Shown here: positions 1-7,987 of the stretch, in pieces
Numbering within the stretch: the stretch's first letter is position 1
Layout of the letters: every line of letters starts with the position of its first letter
Assembly: GCF_013359755.1 (NCBI RefSeq)
Contig: NZ_JABMCJ010000053.1
Span: forward strand, 1 to 35,085
Length of the DNA stretch: 35,085 nucleotides
Direction: 5' to 3'
Source of the DNA: Tardiphaga robiniae
GTDB lineage: Bacteria; Pseudomonadota; Alphaproteobacteria; Rhizobiales; Xanthobacteraceae
Notes under the pieces: model-generated
Seen by the model: only the letters and a program-made list of their open reading frames with translations
Databases searched by the model: none
What the model was told of the DNA's origin: nothing
Translations under genes and position numbers: made by a program

Positions 1-554
1 GGATGCGGTGGACGCCGGAGATGCGGCGTCACGCGGTTTGGGGGTGACGTCTGTCTTCGGGCAGGACGGATCTGCGCCAGCACTGCCACTGGCAAGGAGA
101 CGGCCGACCTTGGGATGGAAAGAGCCCCGGACAGTGTGACGGACGACCAAATCGAAACGCGTTCGGCCAAGTGCTTTGCGGCTACCCTGTCCCTCCGCCC
201 TGGGACATTAATTTTGGTGATGGGACCGTTCGCCATGGCAGATGTGCAAGCAACCGAAAAAATACCGCAGGCGGAACGCTGGGCACTCGCTCGGCGCCTC
301 CGAAAGTCCTGATGCACTCTAAATTGCGGAAGACCGCATTCGCATCAGGCACCAAGGGTGCAACGGGCACCCGGCGTTCCGCACGCCCTCTCACAGGGGG
401 CGGGAATGCAAGAGACGACGGCGCCCCCGCGCCGCAAACAATGGGGGCGATGACGCATGTCTGAAGAACAGTGGCTGTTTGAAATTTGAATCCGTGACGA
501 CGTAACGCGCTATTAGCGCCACACACGCAGCGGCAGGACGACACCCCCACAAAC
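1..554. repeat. Intergenic repeat-family DNA at left edge
   Basis: This stretch has no convincing gene. Positions 325-497 match the reverse complement of 34913-35085 with about eight differences by eye (two single-base indels and six substitutions). The sequence before it (1-324) has the same character and may be part of the same dispersed element, but its partner would lie outside the window. Short open frames at 115-312 and 171-464 run through the repeat and are probably fortuitous. Repeats of this sort recur in Bradyrhizobium-type genomes (recalled, not searched). Confidence 0.7.
325..497 (+). repeat. Inverted repeat copy 1 (partner 34913-35085)
   Basis: About 173 bases, roughly 95% identical by eye to the reverse complement of the last 173 bases of the window. 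It contains a GC-rich core at about 419-450 where GGCGCC and CCCCCG/CGGGGG-type words can fold. The right-hand copy runs into the window edge, so the full repeat is longer than what is paired here. It may have broken an assembly at this point, or it may simply be a dispersed element. Confidence 0.9.
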
Positions 555-579
555 AAAAAAGGCCGGCGTGATGCCGGCC
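555..579 (-). terminator. Intrinsic terminator of the porin gene
   Basis: Read on the minus strand, a perfect 7-bp GGCCGGC/GCCGGCC stem (561-567 with 573-579) with a 5-base loop is followed by a run of six T (555-560). It lies about 35 bases after the porin stop codon, so it is a textbook Rho-independent terminator. Confidence 0.93.
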
Positions 580-613
580 TTTCCGTCGAAGATCGAATCG
601 ATGTCGTACTTGC

Positions 614-1333
614 TCAGTACTTGGCGACCACCGGGCCGCCCCAGCCGAAGCGATAATTCAGGCCGGCCTTGATGGTGTGCTCGTCGTTGTTGAAGCTCGT
701 CGAGCCGCCGGGAATGGCCGTCGAGGTGATCGTGGTGTTGCCGAAGTTATAGTACTGATATTCGACCTTGCCCGACCAGTTCGGCGAGAACATGTATTCG
801 AGACCGCCACCGACCGTGTAGCCGTCCTTCTTGTTGCCATCGATCACAGCAACCGCGGGAGCCACAGCGGCGATGGTCAGGTTGTTGTTATCCTTCCAGG
901 CGTAACCGCCCTTGGCGTAGAGCAGTGCCGGACCCCAGGTGTAACCGAGACGACCGGTGACCGAGCCGAGCTGATCGTTACCGCCGCCCGTGATGGTCGT
1001 GCCATTCGGGAAGACGAGGCTGGTATTGCTGCTCGCCAGCCAGCTGTACTGGGCTTCGACACCGACCACCCAGTTGGTGGCGAACTGATAGTCGAAGCCG
1101 CCCTGCACACCGCCCATGAACCGGCCGCTATCGCCGACGAGGCTGTTGCCGTCACCGAAGGCGCCGCCGAGATGGCCGCCGATGTAGAAACCGGTCCAAT
1201 TGTAGACCAAAGCCGGCGCCGTATAGGCCGGGGCCTTGGTATAGGTCCGCGCCGGAAGGTCGGCAGCGAAGGCTGAAGATGAGATCGCGGCCACGGCAAC
1301 GATGGCCGACGCGCTGAGCAAAAGCTTCTTCAT
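614..1333 (-). CDS. Outer-membrane beta-barrel porin, Omp25/31 type
   Basis: A 239-residue outer-membrane protein. The N-terminus is a clear Sec signal peptide (MKKLLLSAS, hydrophobic core, cleavage after SSAFA near residue 22). The mature part has alternating beta-strand pattern with the WTGFYIGGHLG motif that opens Omp25/31/RopB-like barrels, and repeated aromatic-rich strands such as LEYMFSPNW and KVEYQYYNFG. The C-terminal end NYRFGWGG... is the last strand followed by a short tail. An upstream ATG at 1363 would add ten residues, but the ATG at 1333 has AGGGGAAC in front and starts the signal peptide properly. It is monocistronic, with its own terminator. In rhizobia these abundant proteins support envelope integrity; a specific substrate cannot be inferred. 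Confidence 0.93.
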   Translation of the reverse strand: MKKLLLSASAIVAVAAISSSAFAADLPARTYTKAPAYTAPALVYNWTGFYIGGHLGGAFGDGNSLVGDSGRFMGGVQGGFDYQFATNWVVGVEAQYSWLASSNTSLVFPNGTTITGGGNDQLGSVTGRLGYTWGPALLYAKGGYAWKDNNNLTIAAVAPAVAVIDGNKKDGYTVGGGLEYMFSPNWSGKVEYQYYNFGNTTITSTAIPGGSTSFNNDEHTIKAGLNYRFGWGGPVVAKY

Positions 1334-1655
1334 GGTTGTTCCCCTGTGTTGCGTAATGACCATCGAAAAACAACGTGGCGGCAGTTTGGTTGCTTCACGG
1401 CAGGCGTTGCCACATCGATGTTTGCCGACTGCGACAAAGCAGCAACACTTTTGGATTTATTCATTTTCAGGCGGAGCGAAATGGCTTTTGGTTCAATGCT
1501 CACACGAACTTGATCGGGTTTTCAGTGTCCAGATACCCACGCCGGGCTGCGGCAATCTCGTGGCGACGTTGCGGTCAGTTGAGGGCGCCAACGTCGGCAT
1601 TGATCGTGCTCGCATCGAGCACCGACAGCAGATCTAAAGAGCTGCCAACAACGCG
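1334..1655. other. Intergenic region upstream of porin
   Basis: About 320 bases without a supportable gene. The right-hand boundary is the stop of the 143-residue lipoprotein gene, also on the minus strand. The porin promoter should lie within the first 100 or so bases upstream of 1333, but I see no unambiguous -35/-10 pair. Frames that cross this region on both strands lack protein-like composition. Confidence 0.5.
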
Positions 1656-2087
1656 CTACCGCGTCATCTTTTCCATTTCGGGGAACGGCGCGTAGGTGGC
1701 GCCGGCGCAGGCTTCGGTGACATTCTCGACAATGCGATCGAGGCGCTTGTCGACATAGGATACCGCCCGCTCCTGCGGCGCGGTGTATCTGCCATCGAAA
1801 TCCTTCGCCGTGTAGCGCACGCAACTGACATAGCGCAGCCGTCCGCCGACGGTGCGCTGCACCGGCTCCGCCATCATGGCGTCACGAACGCCGACCGGAT
1901 TGTTCAGATAGGTCTTGAAGAACGCCAGCAGATCGACGCGATAATTGGTCGGAAATGGCTGCGCGGCAACGCCCTGGTCATCCGTGAAGCTGATGCCACC
2001 GGCGCCGCCTCCTCCGCATGCTGCAAGCCAAAGCGGCAGCAGTACCGCTACTGCCTGTTTCGCCGATATCCCCAAATGCCGTCTCAT
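1656..2087 (-). CDS. Small lipoprotein of unknown function
   Basis: A 143-residue protein with a lipoprotein signal: basic start MRRHLG, hydrophobic stretch and the lipobox LAAC followed by a glycine run, so the lipid-modified Cys is at about residue 24. The mature part is soluble, with the pattern FFKTYLNNPVGVRDA and two later cysteines that could form a disulfide. I do not recognise a named domain; similar short lipoproteins occur in Bradyrhizobium relatives (recalled, not checked). The likely location is the periplasmic face of a membrane. The start is the only ATG placing the signal correctly, though the ribosome-binding site is weak. It stands alone, 221 bases downstream of the His-rich gene on the same strand. 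Confidence 0.78.
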   Translation of the reverse strand: MRRHLGISAKQAVAVLLPLWLAACGGGGAGGISFTDDQGVAAQPFPTNYRVDLLAFFKTYLNNPVGVRDAMMAEPVQRTVGGRLRYVSCVRYTAKDFDGRYTAPQERAVSYVDKRLDRIVENVTEACAGATYAPFPEMEKMTR

Positions 2088-2260
2088 CCGTCGTGCCGTC
2101 TCAATTACGCAGGCGTGTTCCCGTCATGCCTGTCCTAGACGGTTCGCCCGGGAATTGGAATTCGCATCTCGGTGACGGACCCGCGCGAACGAACCAGCCT
2201 GCTGCACCTCAGGGATGTTATGCATCCCAGGGGATAGGCGCAGCAGGCCGGCCGTTGAAA

Positions 2261-2303
2261 CTCCGCGATCGCGGCTGGGCAATATGAGGCCGCGACCGCG
2301 GAG
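2261..2303 (-). terminator. Large hairpin after the His-rich gene
   Basis: A 14-base inverted repeat (2261-2274 with 2290-2303, one mismatch, about 15-base loop) begins six bases beyond the stop of the His-rich gene on the minus strand. There is no T-run, so it is either a terminator of a non-canonical kind or an mRNA 3' stabilising hairpin. Confidence 0.5.
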
Positions 2304-2308
2304 CCCCC

Positions 2309-2593
2309 TCAGCCGCGCTTGTGCGCGACTGTGGTCTGGATGGCGGTGTGCTTGTGAACTTTGTGAACGCTTATCTTCTTGTGGAAGCGATGATGAGGAC
2401 GGGCATGGCGGTGATGATGGCGGACCATTTTCGCATTTGCGTTCAGCACGCCGGGCTTGGCCTGCACCTTGTTATCGGCCGACGTCACCGGCTTGGTGAT
2501 CGGCGCCGGCGTGGTCTTGGCGATACCGGCAGCCATCGCGGGAGCGGCAAGCATGGAAACTACGATCAACGCGGTGGAAATTTTCTTCAACAT
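2309..2593 (-). CDS. Secreted histidine-rich small protein
   Basis: A 94-residue protein. Residues 1 to about 21 form a signal peptide (MLKKISTALIV...APAMA-A). The rest is a low-complexity, very basic tail with about a dozen histidines in clusters (RHHHRHARPHH, HKVHKH) and alternating Lys and Arg. The ATG at 2593 is preceded by GGAGA at good spacing; a longer frame back to 2818 has no protein-like character. The exported His-rich composition suggests binding of metal ions (Ni, Zn or Cu) or acid buffering in the periplasm, but this is inference from composition alone. No neighbouring metal genes support it. Confidence 0.75.
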   Translation of the reverse strand: MLKKISTALIVVSMLAAPAMAAGIAKTTPAPITKPVTSADNKVQAKPGVLNANAKMVRHHHRHARPHHRFHKKISVHKVHKHTAIQTTVAHKRG

Positions 2594-2885
2594 GGTCGTC
2601 TCCTGTCGGTCTCGATCACGAAGTTGACCGGTCGGTTGGCCGGGCTTGTCGATCAATGCAGTCAGACTAGCGACGCTGCGCTGAACCCACTCTGAGGAAG
2701 CCGGACAGGCTTCGTTCATCTCGATGACATCCTCGTCATGATCGGCTGGGTCAGGCGTCCTGCCCCAAGTCTGCTGCCACAAGTCTGCTCCCATGCCGGC
2801 AAAGGCGGGAATGAACACCCACGCCCGGTGTTCACAACCTGAGACTTCCGTGTCAGATTATTGCTGTTGCAAACAGGAGCGCTGC

Positions 2886-3446
2886 ATGACCCACCTCGCG
2901 ATCAGGCTGACGACGCTGGCAATGTTTTCCGTGGCCGTTGCCGCCACGCCCTCGTTGACCCCGGCCTATGCCGCAGGCGGCGATACGCCTTCCGCACCGC
3001 CGGCGTCCGACACCAAGGGCACCAAGGACAAGAAGAAGAAAACCGAGACCAGGAATCCGAACAGCGAGAATGCCGCGTTCCTCGCTGACTATCGTGCGGC
3101 CTATGCCACGGTCTATGACAAGCAGGACTACGCGGCCGCCATCGCGCAGCTCAAGGCGCTCGGCCAGGACGACCGCGCCGATGTCGCCAACCTGATCGGC
3201 TACTCCTATCGCAAGCTCGGCGACTACAAGGTCTCGCAGATCTGGTACGAGCGCGCGCTGAAGGCCGACCCCGCCCATGTCCGCACCTGGCAGTATTACG
3301 GATTGTGGCAGGTCGAACAGGGCAACCGCGATCAGGCGCAGTATCATCTCAACAAGATTGCTGCGCTGAGCGGCAAAGATTCAGCCGAATATAAATCGCT
3401 CGCTGCTGCGCTGGACAAGGCGCCCGGCTCCGGTCCCACCTACTGA
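2886..3446 (+). CDS. Periplasmic TPR-repeat protein
   Basis: A 186-residue exported protein. There is a signal peptide (cleavage near PAYA-A, about residue 31), then a charged low-complexity linker rich in Lys, Thr and Glu (about 40-60), then a helical domain with two recognisable tetratricopeptide repeats. These include the motif IGYSYRKLGDYKVSQIWYERAL followed by the next repeat WQYYGLWQVEQGNRDQAQYHL (motif residues only). TPRs mediate protein contacts; the partner is unknown. The ATG at 2886 is chosen because AGGAGC lies seven bases upstream and because it begins the signal peptide; an in-frame ATG at 2793 would bury it. It is single, followed by a strong terminator. Confidence 0.85.
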   Translation: MTHLAIRLTTLAMFSVAVAATPSLTPAYAAGGDTPSAPPASDTKGTKDKKKKTETRNPNSENAAFLADYRAAYATVYDKQDYAAAIAQLKALGQDDRADVANLIGYSYRKLGDYKVSQIWYERALKADPAHVRTWQYYGLWQVEQGNRDQAQYHLNKIAALSGKDSAEYKSLAAALDKAPGSGPTY

Positions 3447-3465
3447 TCCCATTCGCGGATCAGTC

Positions 3466-3500
3466 AGCCGGCGCAGTCCTTCGGATTGCGCCGGCTTTGT
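3466..3500 (+). terminator. Intrinsic terminator after TPR gene
   Basis: Nearly perfect hairpin AGCCGGCGCA/TGCGCCGGCT with an inner TCC-TTCG-GA extension and a short T-rich tail. An in-frame ATG at 3502, immediately after the tail, is therefore unlikely to be a translation start for the next gene. Confidence 0.85.
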
Positions 3501-3561
3501 TATGGCTGAGAGATCAGCTCATATTCGCGGCTGCGACGCTCTCCTCACATTGAGACCTCTG

Positions 3562-4950
3562 ATGGATCCCTGGCTGAAGCCCGCGCTCGACTACATCCAC
3601 GACTGGCTCTCATTCCAGATGGCAACGACGCAGCAACCCGGCTGCCTCGTGGCCATCGCGCATCGCGGCAAGATCGTCGCTGAATATGCCTTCGGTCACG
3701 CCGACCTCGCGACCGGCGAGAAGCTGACGCCGCGGCATCGCTTCCGGATCGCCTCGCATTCGAAAAGCTTCACATCTGCCGGACTGATGAAGCTCCGCGA
3801 GCAACGCAAATTGCGCCTCGACGATCCCGTTGGCGACCATGTGAAAGGCCTGCATCCGCAGGTCGCTGCAACGACTATCGGACAATTACTGTCGCATACC
3901 GCCGGCCTCACGCGCGACGGCGTCGATGCCGGGCAGTTCATCGACAGCCGCCCCTATCTCGACAAGAAGGAGCTATTGTCCGAGCTGCAGCAACCGCCCG
4001 CGATTGCGCCCGGCACGCGGCTGAAATATTCCAACCATGGCTTTGGCCTGCTCGGCCTCGTCATCGAAGCTGTCACCAGCGAGCCCTATCGCGACTGGAT
4101 CAGGCGCGAGATCATTGATGCGGTCGGCCTGCGCGAGACCCAGCCCGACATGCCGCTGACAAAGGGCGCGCCCCTCGCGCAAGGTCATACGCCGCGGCTT
4201 CCGCTCGACCGCCGTCTGGTCATTCCCGGCGACACGCCGTGCCACGCCATCACGCCTGCTGCGGGCTTCGTCAGCACCGCAGCCGACATCGCGCGCTTCT
4301 TCGCGCAGCTTGCACCCAATGCAAAGCACAGCGTGCTGTCTGCGGCGGGCCGGCGTGAGATGACGCGGCGGCACTGGCGCAATCCGCACGCAACTATCGA
4401 GAGCTATTACGGCCTCGGCACCATGAACGGCACCACCGCCGGCTGGGACTGGTTCGGCCACAATGGCGGATTTCATGGCTATATCTCGCGCACCGCCGTT
4501 ATCCCGGCCTGCGAGCTGACGATCTCGGTTTTCACCAACGCCACCGACGGCTGGGCGCCCATCTGGGTTGATGGCGCCATGCATATCCTGCGCGCATTCG
4601 CCCAGCGCGGCGCGCCGCAAAAGCGCGTCCGCGACTGGACGGGACGCATGTGGACCTCATGGAGCGCGTTTGATCTGGTGCCCATCGGAGACCGGGTGCT
4701 GGTCGCCACGCCTCAGGCGATCAATCCCTTCATGGACGTCGCCGAGATCGAGGTGACCGGCAAGGACAAGGGCACGATCGCCGCGGCCGCGGGTTATTCC
4801 AGTTATGGGGAAGCAGTCCGGAGGGTCCGTAGCAAGACCGGGAAAGTGACCGAGGTTTGGCTCGCCGGCAGCAAATTAAGGCCCGAAAAGGCGGTCGCGG
4901 AGGAGTTGACCCGCAAATATGGAGCAACCGGGCGCCGCTCGCCCCGTTAA
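3562..4950 (+). CDS. Serine hydrolase, beta-lactamase (class C)/PBP fold
   Basis: A 462-residue member of the beta-lactamase-related serine hydrolase family (esterases, DD-peptidases, class C enzymes). The three active-site motifs are all visible: SxxK as SHSK (about residues 65-68), YxN as YSN (about 156-158) and the third-motif HNG (about 300-302), replacing the usual KTG as in many esterases and D-aminopeptidases. No signal peptide is seen, so a cytoplasmic enzyme is likely. A C-terminal domain of about 110 residues follows the catalytic part. I start at 3562 because the upstream in-frame ATG (3502) sits against the previous terminator. The substrate is unknown; it should not be read as antibiotic resistance. 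Confidence 0.88.
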   Translation: MDPWLKPALDYIHDWLSFQMATTQQPGCLVAIAHRGKIVAEYAFGHADLATGEKLTPRHRFRIASHSKSFTSAGLMKLREQRKLRLDDPVGDHVKGLHPQVAATTIGQLLSHTAGLTRDGVDAGQFIDSRPYLDKKELLSELQQPPAIAPGTRLKYSNHGFGLLGLVIEAVTSEPYRDWIRREIIDAVGLRETQPDMPLTKGAPLAQGHTPRLPLDRRLVIPGDTPCHAITPAAGFVSTAADIARFFAQLAPNAKHSVLSAAGRREMTRRHWRNPHATIESYYGLGTMNGTTAGWDWFGHNGGFHGYISRTAVIPACELTISVFTNATDGWAPIWVDGAMHILRAFAQRGAPQKRVRDWTGRMWTSWSAFDLVPIGDRVLVATPQAINPFMDVAEIEVTGKDKGTIAAAAGYSSYGEAVRRVRSKTGKVTEVWLAGSKLRPEKAVAEELTRKYGATGRRSPR

Positions 4951-5072
4951 CGATGCGGCGCTCCCTGCAGCCCGGCCGTCTCAAAGACCTGCTATCCTTT
5001 CGCTCGACAAGCCCCAGCGAGGTCGGCTAGACGACCCCGCGCAATCACGCAGCATGAGCCGGCGATCCCCTG

Positions 5073-5852
5073 ATGAACCCGTCCAAGCGCTATGACCGGA
5101 TCGCCTTCGTGGCCAGTACCAGCGGTGAAGCGCAGGCAGCGCTCGACCAGCTGACGCAGCTCTATGGCAATGCCGATCCGGAAACCGCCGATATCATCGT
5201 AGCCCTCGGCGGCGACGGGTTGATGCTGAAGACGCTGCACGACTTCATGCGCACGGGCAAACCGATCTACGGCATGCATCGCGGCACCGTCGGTTTCCTG
5301 ATGAACGAGTTCTCGACGCTTGATCTGCATGCGCGCCTCACCGCGGCGCGCGAGACGCTGATCAACCCGCTGCTGATGCGCGCCACGGACGTCCATGGCG
5401 GCGTGCACATCCATCACGCCATCAACGAGGTCTCGCTGTTTCGCCAGACGCATCAACTGGCGCGCCTGCGCATCCTCATCGATGAACGCGAACGGATGGC
5501 CGAACTTGCCGCCGATGGCATCCTCGTGGCTACGCCGGCCGGCTCAACCGCCTATAACCTGTCGGCGCAGGGTCCGATCCTGCCGATCAATGCCGCGCTG
5601 CTGGCACTGACGCCGATCAGCGCGTTCCGCCCGCGGCGCTGGCGCGGCGCGCTGCTTCCCAATACGGCGATCGTCGCAATCGAGGTGCTGGAAGGCGAAA
5701 AGCGCCCGGTGGCCGCCGTCGCCGACAACGAGGAAGCCCGCGACGTCCGGCGGGTCGAAATCATCTCCGACAAGTCGATTTCGATGCGCATGATGTTCGA
5801 CCCCGGCCACAGCCTGGAAGAACGCATCCTGAGCGAACAGTTCGGATACTAG
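5073..5852 (+). CDS. nadK: NAD kinase
   Basis: Phosphorylates NAD+ to NADP+ with ATP (or polyphosphate in some homologues), the only route to NADP. The 259-residue length is typical of the short alphaproteobacterial form. Diagnostic motifs are GGDG (residues 46-49), NE in [11 protein letters not shown] (118-119) and the conserved [15 protein letters not shown] block (about 148-162) that binds the nucleotide. The start ATG at 5073 leaves the usual short N-terminus before the first beta strand. The gene follows the hydrolase by 122 bases and precedes the alpha/beta hydrolase by 31 bases on the same strand, so co-transcription is possible but functional coupling is not evident. Cytoplasmic. Confidence 0.95.
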   Translation: MNPSKRYDRIAFVASTSGEAQAALDQLTQLYGNADPETADIIVALGGDGLMLKTLHDFMRTGKPIYGMHRGTVGFLMNEFSTLDLHARLTAARETLINPLLMRATDVHGGVHIHHAINEVSLFRQTHQLARLRILIDERERMAELAADGILVATPAGSTAYNLSAQGPILPINAALLALTPISAFRPRRWRGALLPNTAIVAIEVLEGEKRPVAAVADNEEARDVRRVEIISDKSISMRMMFDPGHSLEERILSEQFGY

Positions 5853-5883
5853 AATTCATCCAACTGATACCGCCGAGGGACTT

Positions 5884-6594
5884 ATGCCGTTCGATTTCGT
5901 CCTTGTGGCAGGCCCCTTGGTCCGAGGATCAAGCTGGGAGTCGACGGCCGAACATCTGCGGGGGGCAGGATGCCTTGTCCAAGTACCGGACATATTGGCT
6001 TACCATGCCTCGCCACCTGCATGGAGCGCATGGACCCAAAGTCTTCTCGATCATATCGTGCCGAGCAGCCAACTGATTGTGGTGGGACATAGTTCTGCAA
6101 GTCATCTTGCTGTCGATCTGGCGACCAGGCTGCCCATGCGTGGCGTCATCATTGTCGATGGCGATGTGCCCCCATCGCATGGCGCAGCCTCACCCGTCAG
6201 ACCCGCCTTGCGCGACCACGTGAAAAACCTCGCCGGTGCCGACGGGACGCTTCCGATTTGGTCACAATGGTTTTTTGGGGATGCCCGTCGCGCATCTCTG
6301 GTTGGCATTGATATCTTGGCCAGAGATCCCGTAGCCTTCGCGCAATTCGAAAGTGAACTTCCCAAAATGCACGTCGATTGGTTCGATGACACGATCGAAC
6401 TCCCGCGCTGGGATCATGTGCCTGCCGGCTTCATCCAGACTTCAACAATTTACGATCATGCAGCCGCAGAAGCTCAGCGACGCGCCTGGCCAGTTACGAG
6501 GCTAAATGGCACGCATTTGCATCCCATGCTCCGCCCCGCAGAGACCGCGGACGCGATTCTTGGAATATCGCGTCGACTTGGGACGTCCCCATAG
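5884..6594 (+). CDS. Alpha/beta hydrolase-fold protein
   Basis: A 236-residue protein with the alpha/beta hydrolase layout: an N-terminal strand (FDFVLVAGPL), an oxyanion-hole region near GSSW, a nucleophile elbow GHSSA (Ser70, where the last Gly of GxSxG is Ala), and a C-terminal histidine in NGTHLHP (His211 or His213). An acidic residue near 180-190 could complete the triad. No signal peptide. The base composition seems slightly less GC-rich than its neighbours, which may point to separate history but is only a visual impression. GAGGGA precedes the ATG. A specific substrate cannot be named; esterase or cofactor-free hydrolase activity is the general expectation. Confidence 0.82.
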   Translation: MPFDFVLVAGPLVRGSSWESTAEHLRGAGCLVQVPDILAYHASPPAWSAWTQSLLDHIVPSSQLIVVGHSSASHLAVDLATRLPMRGVIIVDGDVPPSHGAASPVRPALRDHVKNLAGADGTLPIWSQWFFGDARRASLVGIDILARDPVAFAQFESELPKMHVDWFDDTIELPRWDHVPAGFIQTSTIYDHAAAEAQRRAWPVTRLNGTHLHPMLRPAETADAILGISRRLGTSP

Positions 6595-6648
6595 CGGACT
6601 GGGCTCCTGCAGTGCCTCAACCATTCGTTAAGACGCGGCGCGGTATGG

Positions 6649-6663
6649 TTAACATCGGGTAAC
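6649..6663. promoter_or_regulatory. Near-consensus CtrA box before receiver gene
   Basis: TTAA-N7-TAAC about 27 bases before the ATG of the receiver gene. It differs from the CtrA consensus TTAA-N7-TTAA in the second half-site. Half-sites TTAAG and GTTAAC also occur just upstream (6625-6653). Confidence 0.4.
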
Positions 6664-6689
6664 GGTCCCAGCCCGGTTCGAGCCGCATC

Positions 6690-7235
6690 ATGTTCCGTAT
6701 CGACTTCAACAAGCTGCGTTTTCTAGTCTGCGACGACAATCCGCACATGCGGCGCATCCTGCGCACGCTGCTGCATTCGTTCGGCGCCCGCGAAGTCTAC
6801 GAAGCCGAGGACGGCGCCACGGCGCTGGAAATGTACAGCCACTACGTGCCGGACATTGTGATCGCCGACTGGGCGATGCCGATTTTCGACGGGCTGGAAC
6901 TGGCGCAGATGATCCGGCAGCCGGATTCCAAGGGCAATCCCTACGCGCCGATCATCATGCTGACCGGACATTCCGAGAAACGCCGCATCACCATGGCGCG
7001 CGATGCCGGCGTCACCGAATTTCTGGCGAAACCAATTTCGGCCAAGGGTCTCTATCTGCGCATCATGAGCGTGGTTGCGCATCCCCGCCCCTTCATCAAG
7101 ACGAAGAACTATTTCGGGCCGGATCGCCGCCGCAACACCACCGTCGCCTATATCGGACCGGAACGCCGCAATGGCGGTGAGGCCGAGGTTCTGCAGCAGC
7201 CGTCGCTGCTGGATAAAGCCCGTGTCACTGGCTAG
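6690..7235 (+). CDS. Stand-alone response regulator (receiver domain)
   Basis: A 181-residue protein with a complete CheY-like receiver domain (about 8-130): acidic pair D15-D16 in CDDN, phospho-acceptor D60 in VIADWAMP, Thr92 in LTGHSE and conserved Lys114 in LAKPIS. The C-terminal 50 residues (FGPDRRRN..., PERRNGG) are a short tail with no output domain, so it may act by protein contact like CheY or as a phosphorelay intermediate. The next gene, 22 bases on, encodes an HPt protein, which supports a phosphorelay. No histidine kinase lies nearby. The start has no strong ribosome-binding site. The tail motif FGPDRRR-x-GPERR is found in this family in Bradyrhizobium relatives (recalled). Confidence 0.93.
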   Translation: MFRIDFNKLRFLVCDDNPHMRRILRTLLHSFGAREVYEAEDGATALEMYSHYVPDIVIADWAMPIFDGLELAQMIRQPDSKGNPYAPIIMLTGHSEKRRITMARDAGVTEFLAKPISAKGLYLRIMSVVAHPRPFIKTKNYFGPDRRRNTTVAYIGPERRNGGEAEVLQQPSLLDKARVTG

Positions 7236-7257
7236 CGCAATGTTCGGAGAAACGACC

Positions 7258-7839
7258 ATGGCCAAGAACAAAGCGCCGGCGCCGCCGAAGGTGCAGGCTT
7301 TCGCCGATCACCAAGTCATCACGCCGCCGAACACACTGAAGCACGCGATCCGCCGCGTGATCGATCGCGAGCTCGACGATCCCGTCGCGCGCGCCGAACA
7401 GGCTCTGGCCAATCTCTCCGGCGAGTTCAAGACCTGGATGCGCAGCGAATGCGACCGCCTTGCCGCAGCACATGCCGCGATCCTGAAGAAGGGCTTCGAT
7501 ACGCACACCCGCGGCGAGCTGTTTCGCGCCGCTCACGACATCAAGGGCGACGCCTCGACCTTCGGCTTTCCTGCCGCTGGCGTCGCCGCCGAAAGCCTGT
7601 GCCGGATTCTCGAACACGCCCCCGATCTCGATGCGGTGCCGCCGGATCTGATCCAGCACCATATCGATGCGATCCAGGCCATCGTGCGCGAGCACAACAC
7701 CATCGAGAAGGCCGGCGTGGCCAACGAACTCAGCGCCCGCCTGCGTGCTGTTGCGGATGACTATCTGACGCTAGTCAATCGGGATCGGCCGGACCATCTC
7801 GAGATGATCTCGGCGCCGAGCATCGTTCCGAAGGAATAG
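7258..7839 (+). CDS. HPt phosphotransfer protein
   Basis: A 193-residue protein carrying a histidine-phosphotransfer domain. The motif AAHDIKGDASTFGF gives the phosphorylated histidine as His93, followed by the usual K-G (96-97), within a four-helix region of about 55-180. The N-terminal 30 residues are a Lys/Ala/Pro-rich linker. I choose the ATG at 7258 because GGAGA lies eight bases upstream; a possible ATG at 7240 would sit on the ribosome-binding site. It is co-directional with the receiver gene (22-base gap), so the pair should form one operon and the HPt likely passes phosphate to or from that receiver. It has no kinase domain. Confidence 0.9.
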   Translation: MAKNKAPAPPKVQAFADHQVITPPNTLKHAIRRVIDRELDDPVARAEQALANLSGEFKTWMRSECDRLAAAHAAILKKGFDTHTRGELFRAAHDIKGDASTFGFPAAGVAAESLCRILEHAPDLDAVPPDLIQHHIDAIQAIVREHNTIEKAGVANELSARLRAVADDYLTLVNRDRPDHLEMISAPSIVPKE

Positions 7840-7882
7840 CGTCGCTCCGCAATTTCGTTTGATGCGATCGAAACACTCTCCA

Positions 7883-7970
7883 CGTCATGGCCGGGCTTGA
7901 CCCGACCATCCATCTATTGAAATGCGCTGGTGTCGAACGATGGATGCCCGGCTCAAGGCCGGGCATGACG
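7883..7970. repeat. REP-type palindromic element (copy 1)
   Basis: Two arms, CGTCATGGCCGGGCTTGACC and its near reverse complement ending in GGCCGGGCATGACG, flank a 25-30 base centre. The same family recurs at 34792-34882. It lies between the convergent HPt and DUF2336 genes, the usual place for such elements in this group. Confidence 0.9.
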
Positions 7971-7987
7971 ACTGAGATATTCGATGC

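Noticed and set aside
115-464. Two overlapping plus-strand frames (65 and 97 residues) at the left edge
   Set aside because: They run through a repeat element, lack ribosome-binding sites and read as repeat-derived low-complexity sequence.
677-1276. A 199-residue plus-strand frame opposite the porin
   Set aside because: Shadow of the porin gene; the minus-strand frame has a signal peptide, barrel strands and a terminator.
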